The notes beneath the pieces were generated by a model. It made no database searches, was not told the origin of the DNA, and saw only the letters and a list, made by a program, of their open reading frames with translations. This document shows, piece after piece, positions 11,311 through 22,263 of a DNA stretch of 64,000 bases (positions within the stretch are counted from its first letter, which is position 1; every line of letters begins with the position of its first letter). This DNA is from Piezodorus guildinii. Lineage: Eukaryota > Arthropoda > Insecta > Hemiptera > Pentatomidae. Where the stretch lies: assembly GCA_023052935.1 (NCBI GenBank), contig CM041294.1, forward strand, positions 98,339,616 to 98,403,615, written 5' to 3'. Made by a program: the position numbers and the translations under genes.

Positions 11311-11949
11311 AATAATCCCCTCTTATTATCACAAATATTCTTTTATATCTGAAACTTTGCATTCGAACTGAGCAGTATAACTCCTTATTAGTTGTATAAT
11401 TTATTATAATATTCTTTCTTTTCCTTTATTCACACATGTTATTACTAATAACAATCATAGACAGATAATTATTTCAGATGAGTAGAATTATAAGTTCTTC
11501 AGAGGTATATATTTTTTTTATATCGGTATTCAAGCCAGTCAAATTTACTTAATAAGATAAATAAAAATCGTTACTCATATTTGAGAAAATGCCAAAATTC
11601 TCTAAAATCAATCATGTTATTCTGGCAAATCGATTTGGATGAAATTTATATCCATTAAAACTTGTCTTGAACATATAATTTCAGTTTAATATTGAGGGAA
11701 ATAAATTATACCGAATGAAACGTTATGAATTCATTTGGGATAACTTCCTTTTCCATTTCTTCTTTGTTTTTCTCCAGGGAATGCCTGATTTAATTTCAAG
11801 ATGAAAGAAAAAAATTAATTGAGTTAGGGAGACATAAAGAGAACAATGAATCATTTCAGTAATAAGTACTCTTCGTCTTGAACTACTACAATGCATTCTT
11901 TTTCAAATTTTCTCTTCTGATTTCTTCTTACAAAGGATTTTTACATTAA
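11311..11949. other. AT-rich interval, no gene seen
   Basis: Nothing recognisable beyond AT-rich sequence. Confidence 0.45.
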
Positions 11950-12250
11950 TATGCCTTTCATATATATCAAATATATAGCAAGGAAAAGTATTGCAATAGT
12001 AAAAAATACATTTGTTAAGATAGTCTGGGTCTTAATAACCAAATCTTCCGAAAAGGCTTTTGTGTGAGTATGATAGTTAAGTCTGAATCTTAATATGAAA
12101 CATAGATATATGGTTGGTATGCTAATGCAACTTCATAAAAGACAAACTAGAAAAGTCACTAACATGCATTTTACATATTTTTATTTTCTCTAAAACGTCT
12201 CCAACGATTTCGAGCAAACTGGTTATATCGATTTAAAACTAAATCAGTTT
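11950..12250 (-). repeat. Degraded copy of dispersed repeat R
   Basis: ATATATAGCAAGGAAAAGTA followed by TTGCAATAG, and 220 bp later CTCTAAAACGTCTCCAACGATTTCGA, match in the same order the copy at 56545-56905. The middle is unrecognisable. Orientation is taken from the copy at 35515-35760, which is called plus. Confidence 0.45.
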
Positions 12251-13740
12251 TAATTTTATTTAGTATTTATCCTCATTTAAATGGTTTTCAATGGCTTAGG
12301 TAACGGAAGGTTTTTCTCTAAAGTACTTTGAATTTGTTGATTCGAAGTAACCAACTGTTTCTGCTTATTAGAATTGATCTAAATTGTGTAAAAAAAAAAA
12401 AGTTAATAACCAGCTGAAGGAGAAAACAGTTAAATTATTTTGCTAAGTTTTTACTTCCTTTAAAAAAATGTCAGAGCCATCTGCTAGGTTTAAACCCGCG
12501 AATAAGGCTCTTATGCTTGCCGCTACAGCATAGGTATTTTTGCCAAATTTAATTGTACATTAGAAAGCTAAAGCAGAACAAAACAAATTAACCAAAAAAA
12601 TCTGTAGAAGGTTGTGGAGATTGACTAAAGTGCACGATGTCAAGTGATGTTATAGGTATTAACTTGTATTGTTACATTATTTTATAACAAATAAAGGATA
12701 AAAGTGTTATTAAACGATATAACCTTTTAGAGAGATAAACACTGACGCCTCCAAAATGGAAAATGCGCCGTGATTTTTGACCCACGCCAATTTCTAGTTC
12801 CATACCAAAGTGTACGTGATTGGTTATTATTTAACGTTCACATATGCACAGCTATTTACTCTTTATTAGGTCCTAATTTCGAATATTCGAGTTTATTCGA
12901 AGGGGTTTATACGACACCGACATTGAAGGCTCGGGAATTTAAACGTCCGCTTCAAGCGCCGTAAATAGGAATGGTTTGAACCCGGACCTTTAGCATGGTT
13001 GATTTTTACGTAACCTAGCTACAATGACTGGAATGTACGATCACTAGTAGCCTAATTATCTACCATTTATTTAGGTATAATTTCCGAGTACAAATCGCCG
13101 GTGAATTTTGAGGTTCGAAGGCGCGTTTAACTAAGGATTTTTATCCCTTTAGAAAAATTCTAGGAACCACCGCTTAACCGGCTTCAGCTGACGGCTGAAA
13201 TGCGTATGTATCCACCCCTTAAGCTTGAATAGCGGAACACTTAATGGTAGGTAGTCGGTGTGATCGTAACGTAGATGGAACGATTTTTAAGGATCTGATT
13301 TTGAAAAAAATGTTTAAGAAAAGGTTTGGGCTGTGAACTTGGTATTTTTTCGAGGTTCGTGGTATAAAAATATATGTATAAAATTTTTTTTTTTTTTTTT
13401 TAGAATGTAGTTATAATTTTATGCTGTTAAATATTGTATGAATGTTATGTATGATATTTTAGACTATTTGATGCATTGAAGATTGTAATTTACTCAAGTT
13501 GTTAAAAAAAATGTATATAGACTTTAAGAATATGATTGACTATTTCGCATTATTATATCCATAAAGAATGTAAAACTAAAAGGTTGCAAAACATTTTGGT
13601 GACCAACTAAAGGAAAATATTTCCTTGTTAAGGAAATGGAGAAACAGTTCTCCATGTAGAAAAGAGTTTCCCGGAAATTAGAGTAGTCTATATCTAGATG
13701 TATTTTATAATATGTTATCGTTGAAAAACACAGGATTAAA

Positions 13741-13746
<6 letters not shown>
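12251..13746. other. Interval with a SINE C scrap and a low-copy patch
   Basis: At 12470-12535 a segment resembles the inverse of the SINE C head (GGTTTAAACCCGCG, CTACAGCATAGGTA). The stretch 12730-13280 is less AT-rich and has no counterpart in the window. A T run lies at 13386-13401. Confidence 0.35.
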
Positions 13747-13799
<53 letters not shown>

Positions 13800-13808
13800 T
13801 ATATATTT
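13747..13808. repeat. (AT)n microsatellite
   Basis: About 50 bp of uninterrupted AT dinucleotides followed by AAATATATATATTTTT. Confidence 0.95.
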
Positions 13809-13924
13809 TTAGCAAATCAAGTAAATGAAAAGTGACACTCATAAATAAATTCTTAATTCATTATACCCATAATAAAATCTTAGTTCATACTGGTCTACAA
13901 TTTTAAATCCCAACAGAATTATGC

Positions 13925-14095
13925 ATTTTAATATTTCATCCTCGGAGCGACTCAATGCTATGGAGGCTCTTTTGGGGACACCAAGCCCCTTTAAAGTGGG
14001 TACCATAAAATTGGGGGAAAAATCTGACGGCTCAGCCTGATCTAGGCCTAATAAAGCTTCTTGCACGGCCAAGGGTCGTAGAAACAAACTATCAT
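13925..14095 (+). repeat. SINE family B, 5'-truncated
   Basis: The order GCTATGGAGGCTCTTTTGGG, CACTTTAAAGTGGGTACC-like text, AATTGGGGGAAAAA, CGGCTCAGCCTGATCTAGGC and TGCACGGCC matches the body of the SINE B copies at 15242-15556 and 17233-17555. The tRNA-like head is absent. Confidence 0.65.
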
Positions 14096-15241
14096 TTAGA
14101 GGTACAATGTTTTTTTACAAGGTTAAGGTGTTATTAATAATTTATAATCTTAGATCATTTCATGAAACTGGAGTTTCTATGGGAACTAAAGTTAATTTAT
14201 CTAGACACTGAACATAAACATTGAAAATTTACTTCATTGAAAATTATCTGATGCCCACACCAGTTTTGCTGTTGATGGCATGATAAACGTACCATAAAAC
14301 GAAATATTACTTTGTCGAATTACGATCTTTAGAATTCATGTTGGCTTAATTACAGTCACAACTGTTCACTGATTATTTATAATGGTGGTTCTTAAATGTG
14401 GAAAGTGCTCTTATAACTAACCTAATGAGAAGGGTATGATAATATCACTTGAGATAGCTATAATGGAATTCCGTAAATTTTGTTACCGTCTAATCTCTAT
14501 TTTATTTGAAACTTCCCTAAGCGGAGGCGGTTGGGAAAAGGTGGAAATATTTCAGGAAAAGGATTTAATTAAAAGGGGGGGAGGGTGGAGGAATTTACAC
14601 AGAAAGGGGTCTTCGAAGAGTGTAAACTCTCTCAGGCACCGGGAGAGGGAGTTAAGGAAGTTTAGTTCGTTCGATCTCTTTCGGTGGATCTTCTGTTCCC
14701 TATGTCCTTGCCAAACTTCACCCTTCTCAAATATACGACTATTTCTTCTCCAAACTCCACCCAGCCTCGAATTATCAACTTATCCAAGATTGGTTTGGAA
14801 TGTTTGTTGAGGAACAACATGCGGGTAAGTTCGTAACTCTTGAAGTTTAAAAAATAAAATCTCATCTGTCACAATGCTGCTGCTATTTCGTAGTTTATTT
14901 TCAGAGAGTCTTGATAATTTGCCAAATTCATTTTCATCTTTAGAAATACGCATGAGCAGAGAATAAATAAAGAAAAAAAGCCGAACGAGAGATCTCTCAC
15001 CGCTTTTTGCTAAATGAACCCCTGAGTATCGTATCTCTCATATTATATTTTCAATTAATTCCGATTATAATAGCTAAAAACAAAGCAATGAAAAACCGCG
15101 TTAAAGCTTAAAAGTTAACTTGAATAAGTCAATTTTGCAACTTTTTTTTTTTTATTATGTTTATCATCCGTCAGACTATGAGAAGTGTTTGAGACGATAA
15201 TTTTTGGATTCCCTGTTTTTTTTTACTAAAAAAAAAAAAAA
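14096..15241. other. Interval without a supported gene
   Basis: Purine-rich GGGGGGAGGG near 14575 and overlapping open frames on both strands (14436-14865) are present. Neither frame resembles a known protein, so no gene is called. Confidence 0.35.
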
Positions 15242-15556
15242 AAAACCTGTACCTCTACAACCCATGAAGGGTCTTGGGCTCAATACACATAGAGAGAGAT
15301 TCATACTGTTTCTAGGGCAAAGGCCGTGCAATTAGGTGATCAGGCCTTCATCACGCTCAGCCGCCAGATATTTCCCTAATTTGGGTACCCACTTTAAAGA
15401 GGCTGGGTCTGCCCCAGGTGGGTCTCCATACCCTAGAGTCACCCCCCCCCTCCCCACGGCTGAATTAACCGTATAAATAATTTTCTGCCACAGTCGGGAT
15501 TTGAACCCATGACCCGGAGAATAGTAGCCTGGACCTATCCATTAAACCACGCCGCT
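15242..15556 (-). repeat. tRNA-derived SINE, family B, near full length
   Basis: Read on the minus strand the copy starts GGGAGCGGCGTGGTTTAATG (A-box region) and GGGTCATGGGTTCAAATCCC (B box), then ACTGTGGCAGAAAATTATTT, GGTATGGAGACCCACCTGGG, GTGATGAAGGCCTGATCACC, and ends with CCTTCATGGGTTGTAGAGGT. Other copies: 13925, 17233, 25270, 28880, 29870, 43955, 46060 and 59894. A C9 tract at 15442 is part of the body. Confidence 0.8.
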
Positions 15557-15919
15557 CCCTTATTAAAATATACAACTAAAACATAGGTTCTAATTTTTAA
15601 TGAGTTGTAAACACACGGCATAAATGTCATAAATTTAACATGGAAATCATTTATCTAAATGATGCTATTTTAATATTATTAGAAACTTTTATTTCCAGAT
15701 CCCTTGTATTGGGTTCTAAAATAAGTTCGTGCATTTTTTAATATTTTAATTTAATCCTCTCTGTGTTTATAAAATGTTTACTTGATCAATAATGTTTACA
15801 TATTCTAAAAAAAGGATTAGTTAAGGTGCTTTTATGCATTAGTTTTAACCTAGATTCCTTATTTTACGATATTTTGTTCAAAATAAAGTAGAAAAATAAT
15901 AAATTAGTTATTTAATGAT
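15557..15919. other. AT-rich interval, no gene seen
   Basis: No repeat or coding match found. Confidence 0.45.
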
Positions 15920-16195
15920 TTTTTATTTCCAGAAAGGAAAAGTGAGCAAGTGAGTGAACTGAGGATTTAAATTGTAGGATACTGTGAATGGATGAAGGGT
16001 TTTGGGAGTTAGTGATTAGGTAAATGTAAGTTCCGAGAAAATATTGTCTACTTATGGAAGACCACTTCAACTCACCGTATAATCGGGTCACTGGAGAAGT
16101 CTTCGAGGTACCGAAGACGAATCTTATAAAAATGTTCATAATCTGCCTAAGTCTGTCCTTAAGTAGAGTCGAGAGACCACTATGATAATTATTTT
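15920..16195 (-). pseudogene. Non-LTR retrotransposon fragment, family NS
   Basis: The minus-strand frame reads DRLRQIMNIFIRFVFGTS, ELKWSSISRQYFLGTYIY, then FKSSVHSL. These align in order with the fragment at 4330-5312 (RIMNIFLSFVLGT, ELKWLLPSIRRPYFLGSYLY, SKSSVHSL). The frame is open for 75 codons, but the palm domain and the 3' UTR are missing, so both ends are truncated. Confidence 0.75.
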
Positions 16196-16348
16196 ATTTA
16201 TATTATCAGGTATAGTATATTTAATAATTTGGGTTCTTGCTCTTTTTTGAAAAGCTATTACTAAAAGTTACATTACTTTCTATTATATATGTTTTAAAAA
16301 ATAATCTCATATTAATTTAATTTTTGGCTAATTATTTGTAAAGAATAA

Positions 16349-16582
16349 TCCGGGAACTAACTCTTCTACATGGCTCCGTTAACGTCTCATTTGATGATGC
16401 TCATCAGAGCGAGCTGGGCGAAGAAAGGCGCCCATTACAGTTGGCTAACCACAAAGCTTTGTCATGCTTAGCTCCGTCGCCCAATCGAACTTAGGGTGTG
16501 ACCCTGCATAACCATCAATTCCTAAAAATCCCCTTCTTCCAGACATTTATTAGGAAGTATCAGGGCAAAAAAAAAAAAAAAA
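16349..16582 (-). repeat. Unclassified GC-richer repeat with hammerhead-like word
   Basis: Read on the minus strand the region at 16382-16408 gives CTGATGAGCATCATCAAATG then AGACGTTAACGGAGCC. This recalls the Penelope-type hammerhead cores but lacks the GAAA box. An A run at 16566-16582 follows. It could be another Penelope-type end or an unrelated SINE. Confidence 0.35.
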
Positions 16583-17232
16583 CAACCGAAAAACTAATAA
16601 AAGGAATATAATTAAAGTTGTAAACAAAGCCGCCTGTCCAATTTGAGGTTTCCTCTTAATAAAGTTAGGTGGTTTTGGGCTTCAAATGAATGGATTTATT
16701 CTATTTCATTTATTAGCGTTATACGTAAAAACAAATATATCGCAACTCTTATTTATTTTGTAATTAAAAAATTGTAATTCTTGACTGTAAACATTTTAAA
16801 TCTGTGTAAAAAATGGCAAATGATTTCTTTTCCATGAATATAGAAACTATGACAAACTCTACTTAGAGATGTACAGTTTATTGAACAAGTGATGTTGCCC
16901 GACTTAATTGGGTTGCTTTTATGCAGCTTACTTATTTTTCCTAATAGAACTATTTTTAATAGAACTAATAGAGCGCCATATAACAACTTCTGATTCGGAG
17001 GTGAATATTTAACATTGAAACGCCATTTAAGTAAAACAAGATTAATTGCTTAAGTAAGATTGGCTGGCGAGAAGTAACAGAGGATAATCGTGCATGGATC
17101 AGTGTATAGATTTAAACCGAACTGGACTTGATCTCTATGTAGAATGACGATACTATACAATATTTTTTTTAATATTGTATCCTATTTTAAATCCTGTTAG
17201 ACGATTTTTTAATTTAATTATGATGTAGCAAA
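16583..17232. other. AT-rich interval, no gene seen
   Basis: No repeat match or coding signal could be defended. Confidence 0.45.
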
Positions 17233-17555
17233 ATACGAAGCAGCATATCGAAATACGGTCCAGTAGATAGAGCATTAGGTTACTGTTCTCCGGGCCCCAG
17301 GTACATCATAATGGCTAAAGCAGATTTATTTATTCTGTTATTTCAGTCGAGGAGTGACCCTAGGGTATGGAAACCCTCCTGGAGCACACCCAGCCTCTAT
17401 AGGTGGGTACCCAAAATTAGGAGAAAAACATAGCGGTCGAGTATGATATAGGCCTGATCCCCTCCTTGCATGGTCGCTGGCCATGAAACAGAACTAATCT
17501 CTATCTATAAGCACTGAATCGGAAACCCTTCATGGGTTGTAGAAGTACAGATTTT
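17233..17555 (+). repeat. tRNA-derived SINE, family B
   Basis: The tRNA-like head is degraded (TCCAGTAGATAGAGCATTAG). It is followed by TTATTTATTCTGTTATTTCA, GGGTATGGAAACCCTCCTGG, GTGGGTACCCAAAATTAGG, CTTGCATGGTCGCTGGCC and CTTCATGGGTTGTAGAAGTA. It lies about 200 bp from the 3' end of the full-length Jockey-like element, in the opposite orientation. Confidence 0.75.
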
Positions 17556-17748
17556 TTTATTGTTTTGTTCATTTTATGAAATTTTAATCTAAAGACCTAT
17601 TAAAAATTGACAATTATAATAAATTAAATAGTTTATTTAATTTATTTTGTTTGTATAGTATCGTTCATATGCTATGTCTTATTTAAAATTGTTTTTGATT
17701 TGTTTTTAAAAGTGTCACTCCTCATAAATGATGATTTGTATTTTTAGT

Positions 17749-17760
17749 AATTTTGTTAAT
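17749..17760. repeat. Target-site duplication, 3' side of the Jockey-like element
   Basis: AATTTTGTTAAT here is identical to 22252-22263. The pair brackets a 4491-bp element exactly at its A-rich 3' tail and at its 5' end, as expected for target-primed reverse transcription. Confidence 0.9.
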
Positions 17761-18032
17761 TTTTTATTTTTTTTTTATTTAACTTTTATTTATTTAGAAA
17801 TAATACAATCTGCCACAATCTTGGGCAATAAGTATTAGTGATATTAGAATTCATTCATTCCTTATGTACACAAAATAAAGAAATAAAAATAAATGAATAC
17901 AAAATAAATAGAAATAAATAAAATATAAAGATAAAAATAAAAAAAAAAAAATAAAAAATAATAATAATCTTGGACACATTCATACATATATATACAATAT
18001 TTACATACTGCCCCTGCGAACTCCGAATTAAA

Positions 18033-18060
18033 CCCCGACGCCCACAAGTGGGCGTCGGGG
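18033..18060. other. GC-rich perfect hairpin in the element's 3' UTR
   Basis: CCCCGACGCCCA pairs exactly with TGGGCGTCGGGG across a CAAG loop, a 12-bp stem in otherwise AT-rich sequence. It lies about 150 nt downstream of the ORF2 stop. A role as a 3' recognition structure for the element's reverse transcriptase is inference. Confidence 0.8.
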
Positions 18061-18205
18061 TCCAAGGCTAGGAGATCCCAGCGCCTCTCAGTCAGTCGCG
18101 TCACCGGTCTAATAAGCCAGTGGAGACTGAGAGAGGGCGCTAGAGCCACAGACTCTCAGGCGTGAGTGGAGAAGCTGGCCATTGCCAACACTCAGCATTG
18201 CTTAG

Positions 18206-20881
18206 TTATAAGAGATCTCTAGGCCACTGCCGTTTCAACCTACGAGGAGGGTTATAGGGGTGGCTGGAGCTAGATAGGGATTGGGATAATGGATTAGGAA
18301 GGTGAGTTAGCCTCTGGTGGAAGTTTAGGAATTTAGATGGGATTATATCGAGGACAAATGGGATATTCAGATCATTGTGTAAGGTCTTGTTTGTAACATA
18401 ATAGGGAGCATTGACTATTGTTCTAAGGACTTTGGACTGAAAGGATTGGATACGCCTGATGTTCGAAAATTTAGTTGTCCCCCACAGTTCGAGTCCGTAG
18501 GTCCATATCGGTTTTAGAATCGTCTTGTAAATTAATAGTTTATTAGCAACAGAAAGTTTTGATGTTCTGTTTAGTAGTCTATATAGTTGGCCGTATCGTC
18601 TGTTGAGTTCTTGTCGTTTAAGTCGAGTGTGTGGGTTCCACGTTAGTCTTTTGTCTAGTAAGAATCCCAGATACCGGACTGTGTCAGAGCAGGGAAGGGG
18701 TATGGAGTTAAAATTGACTTGTGGACAGGATCTGCGGCGAAGGGTAAAGGTGATGTGCTTACATTTGGATTCATTAATTTTGATACGCCAATTAGCGCAC
18801 TAAAATTCAATCAAGGATAGATGTCTTTGTAGATAGGAAGATGCAATTTCGGGATCTGATTGGGTTGATAAAATGGCAGTATCGTTGGCAAAAGTTGCTA
18901 AGAAGGTATCAGGATCCGTAGGTATGTCAGCTGTAAATAGGAGATAGAGGACAGGACCTAGGACACTGCCTTGAGGTACACCAGCCTCGATCAGGTAACT
19001 ATTGGAAAATTCTGAACCAGAGCGGACTCTGAAGGAACGGTTTGAAAGGTAGGATTGTAGGATTAGATATAAGGATTGGGGTAAATGGGTTTTTAGTTTG
19101 AAAAGCAAGCTATCGTGCCAGACCCGGTCGAATGCCTGAGCAACGTCCAGAAAGGCACCAGTGCAATATTGCTTGTTTTCAAGTGCAAAGGATATATGGT
19201 CAACCACTCGTAGGCCTTGTTGTACAGTGGAGTGCTGTGAGCGGAATCCGAACTGGTGGAAAGGAATTTCAATTAACTGTAGGATACGCTTGAGAAGGAT
19301 TTTTTCAAAGATTTTTGAAAGGATCGGAAGGAGACTAATAGGCCTATAGGATGAGGTGTTGTTGGGAGGTTTACCAGGTTTGGGAAAAAGGAGAATGATG
19401 GAGTGTTTCCACACCAAAGGAAAGTGGGTTGTACGGAGGATACTATTATAGAGGTAGGTAAGGAATATAATTGCTTTTTGGGGCAGTTGACGAAGGATCT
19501 TAGAATTGAGGAGGTCGTAGCCAGGAGCTTTTCGAGGTTTTAGTTTCTTTATAAGGAATTTGACCTCAGAGGGATTAATAGCTTTAGGGGGTGGAGAGAG
19601 AGGAATTGGAGAGGAGAGGAATTCCTTTACGTTAGCTGTATGGGCAGGATTGAGCTCGGGGTGTGGGATAAAAACTTTAGAAAGGTATTTGGCAAATTCT
19701 TCCGCTCTAGTCTCATCCGACGAAGCCCAGGATCCATCTTCACGTCGGATGGGATGGGAGATGAATTGGTATTTAAGAACTTTTTTGGTTACTTTCCAGA
19801 GGGAATTGTCGCAGATAGATAGTGAAGAAAGATAGGAATTGTAGGATTGGGATCGAAAGGTATCTAATTTCTTTTTAGCTAATTTGGTGTAATAATTGTA
19901 GGATTTACGATCGTCTTCGTGCCTGGTTCTTTGCCAGAGGGTTCTAGAGCGTCGTTTGATATGGATTAGATCTAGGAGGTTTTGGGGTATAGGATTCTTC
20001 TGGTAATATTTTGGGGAAGGAGAAGGTGAAGATGCATTCCAGGCTGCTTGTTGGATAAGGGTAGTAAAGGAATCAACTGCATCATCAAGATCTTGTGGAG
20101 ATTTGAGGGATACTCTGAGGTCTATTCCATCCGTTATTATTTCGCGGAAGAGGTTCCAATTAACTGGGCCTCTTAGGAATGATGGTGGAGGGAGTTTGGG
20201 AATAGGAGATAATGAGAGAGTTAGGGTAAGAGGGCTATGATCGGAGGAAAGGTCATCGAGCCGGGAAACGGAATGATTTAAAGGTCCCAGCCCTTTGTGG
20301 ATAAAATAATCGAGGAGGTCGGGGTTACGGTGAGGATCAGTAGGCCAATAGGTAGGGGAATCGGGGGAGAGGATATTACAGTGAGTGGGATAGAGTGCAG
20401 ACAGCAATGTTCGCCCGCGAGAATTTGTAGTTCTGGCTCCCCATTGCTGGTGTTTGGCATTTAAGTCCGCACCTATGAGGAAATGATGCCCTAAGGAATT
20501 AAGGAATAAATTTAATTGGATTTCGGAAATAGGTATTTTTGGAGGAGAGTATGCTGCAACTACTGTTATAGGAAAATGACGGGTTTGTATAATTACAGCA
20601 GTGGTTTGGAGGAAGTTATGGACTGGTAAGGGTAATAAATTATGGGAGAGGGAGCGATGGATGATGACAGCAGTGCCGGCATGAGCTGTTCCATCGGGAT
20701 GGTCAGTTCGGTATATTTGGTAGTCTGGGATGTTGAATGATCGTTTGTTAGTTAGTCGTGTTTCAGTGATAAGAGTTACGTCAATACGTTTGTCGTGTAG
20801 TAATAAAGTTAGTTCATTAATATAATTTCGAACACCATTCGCATTCCAGAGGAGAATGGAAATGGAGTTGGATGGAATCAT
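18206..20881 (-). pseudogene. ORF2 of the Jockey-like element: endonuclease and reverse transcriptase, one nonsense codon
   Basis: The frame spans 892 codons including the stop. An APE-type endonuclease fills the N-terminal part: WNANG at residues 12-16, ITETRL with Glu40, then GADLNAKH and SSDHSP, so the catalytic set looks intact. The reverse transcriptase lies at about residues 430-690, with KAPGYD, SYRPISLLP, LDVAQAFDRVWH, GVPQGSVLGP, and FAND at 664-667 where FADD is expected. A TAG at 18800-18802 replaces what relatives encode as Trp in the WCxxWRIKIN segment. The same frame then runs on for 197 codons to TAA at 18206, with the usual thumb and C-terminus (VRYLGFLLDKRLTWNPHTR, NPPRRLKRQWPRDLL). 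ORF2 starts at ATG 20881, directly after the ORF1 stop. The protein would nick target DNA and prime cDNA synthesis; this copy would give a truncated, RT-defective product. Confidence 0.92.
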
Positions 20882-22173
20882 TTAGGGCTTTTTCAAGGCA
20901 GGAATTAAATTTGATACTAGGTTTGTTAGGACTGATATCAGAGGCATAACTATTGATTTTATTTCTGAGATGAATGATGTCATTAAACTGGTGAGGTCTG
21001 TGACATTTGATGGAGGAGGGATAGGAGAAATTTGATGCTGGGGAAGTTTTTGAGAATTAAAATTTTGAGGTAGTTGAGATTCAGGTTCGGGATGTTTGAG
21101 TGTATGTTGAACCGGCGTGGCCTCACATTGAGTAGACTGGTCACCACCACCAAGTTGTTGGGCGAACGAAACTGTCGGGTCGACGAATTTTGATGGGTTT
21201 CTCCTCGGTCTAGTCTCCTCTTGGCGCTGGGGCTTCAGAAATCTTGACTTGAGATTCTTGTAAATCTCGCAGCCTTTGTAATTCGCCGGATGTCCCTTGT
21301 GGCACAGAGCGCAAACTGCTGGGATTATACGAGATTTATTGCACTGCTCAGACTTGTGCTGTTCACCACATTTAACACAGCGCGGTATGTGGTGGCAATA
21401 CGTTTTCGTGTGGCCGTATGCTTGACAATTGTGGCATTGTATAATGTCTCTTTTTACATATGGCTTTTCAATCTTGACTCTCGTGTAATAGAGTTTTTCC
21501 ACTTCATAAATTTTTTCTACTCCTGGAGACGGTTCTAAGTCCACAAAAAATAGAGGTAAAGGAATTTTACTCCTGTCACCTGATTCTTCTATAATATCTT
21601 TCATGACATTAGTTATCTGACGCACTTTGAACCCAAGAGACGTCAGTTCTTCCTTTATTTCCTCAGCTGGTGTAGAGGGGTGTAAATTTCTTATTACCAC
21701 CCTTAATGCCCTCTCCTCTCTTAGCTGATACGTGTGAAAATCAGCTTTTTTTCACTAAGATATTTTACTATTTTGTGGTACACATCAGCTGAATCGGGTG
21801 ATATTTTTGTGTCATTGATACGTGTTAGACATGTGTAGCTTTTGCTATCAATGATTTTATTTAATTGGGTGCATAGGAGTTGAAAATTTCTTATATTTTT
21901 AACAAATATGGGAGGAGGGCGGGGATCTCTCGGTGTAGATTCTGATTCCATGACCTCTTTCTCGATATGGAGTACTTGGTAGGGGTTAGGAGTAAAAAAG
22001 GGAGATTCCTCAGTCATCCCTTGCGTTGAAGTCCCGGGTTGTGGTTCCTGTTCGTTAGAAGCAGCTGATGAGGGGGGCGTAGGGCGTTTGTTATTACGTC
22101 TTTGCCTTTGCTTGACCGGGGAAGCAGAAGAGCCAGCTGACCTGGAGCGTTTAATGCTTGCCTTTTCCGCCAT
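20882..22173 (-). pseudogene. ORF1 (gag-like) of the Jockey-like element, one frameshift
   Basis: Two open frames together form one gag-like protein of about 430 residues. The N-terminal half (ATG at 22173, or an upstream ATG at 22194) is rich in Ser, Pro and basic residues. The C-terminal half has CHNCQAYGHTKTYC, CVKCGEQHKSEQC and CALCHKGHPANYKGC, three zinc-knuckle-type motifs as in Jockey ORF1 proteins, which bind RNA and form the ribonucleoprotein. The frames are split at a seven-A run (T run at 21746-21752 on the plus strand). One additional base there would make them continuous, so the lesion could be a true deletion or a homopolymer sequencing error. The stop TAA at 20882-20884 abuts the ORF2 ATG. 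Confidence 0.88.
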
Positions 22174-22251
22174 GACCTGGTGATAGTATCTCATTGATAC
22201 ATAAAAATAAAAAAAAATAAAACAAAAAAAAATACGTCCGCGCGACCTTGA

Positions 22252-22263
22252 AATTTTGTTAAT
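22252..22263. repeat. Target-site duplication, 5' side of the Jockey-like element
   Basis: AATTTTGTTAAT, the exact partner of 17749-17760. It lies next to the 5' end (minus strand ...CAAGGTCGCGCGGACG). Confidence 0.9.

Larger units (their letters stand above)
17761..22251 (-). mobile_element. Full-length Jockey-like non-LTR retrotransposon
   Basis: The element is 4491 bp and sits between perfect 12-bp direct repeats. From 5' to 3' on the minus strand it has a 5' UTR of about 60-80 nt, ORF1 with zinc knuckles (22173-20882), ORF2 with an endonuclease and a reverse transcriptase (20881-18206), and a 445-nt 3' UTR with a strong hairpin and an A-rich tail. This layout, with no RNase H and a C-terminus of the form RRLKRQWPRDLL, fits the Jockey clade as known from insects. 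Three lesions make it inactive by itself: a frameshift in ORF1, a nonsense codon in ORF2 and Asn in place of a catalytic Asp. Truncated relatives at 27.7, 43.7, 44.1, 44.6, 47.2 and 58.8 kb show the family has been mobile in this genome. It is not a host gene. Confidence 0.92.

Noticed and set aside
14436..14865. Overlapping 124-codon (+) and 67-codon (-) frames
   Set aside because: No recognisable motif, low-complexity Gly/Arg stretch from a G run, and no splice or promoter context to support a gene.
17862..18149. 95-codon minus-strand frame in the 3' UTR of the Jockey-like element
   Set aside because: It lies wholly in the element's 3' UTR and reads through the GC hairpin and an AT-rich tail; no family resemblance.
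19161..19835. Plus-strand frames opposite ORF2
   Set aside because: Shadow frames on the antisense strand of a long real ORF.
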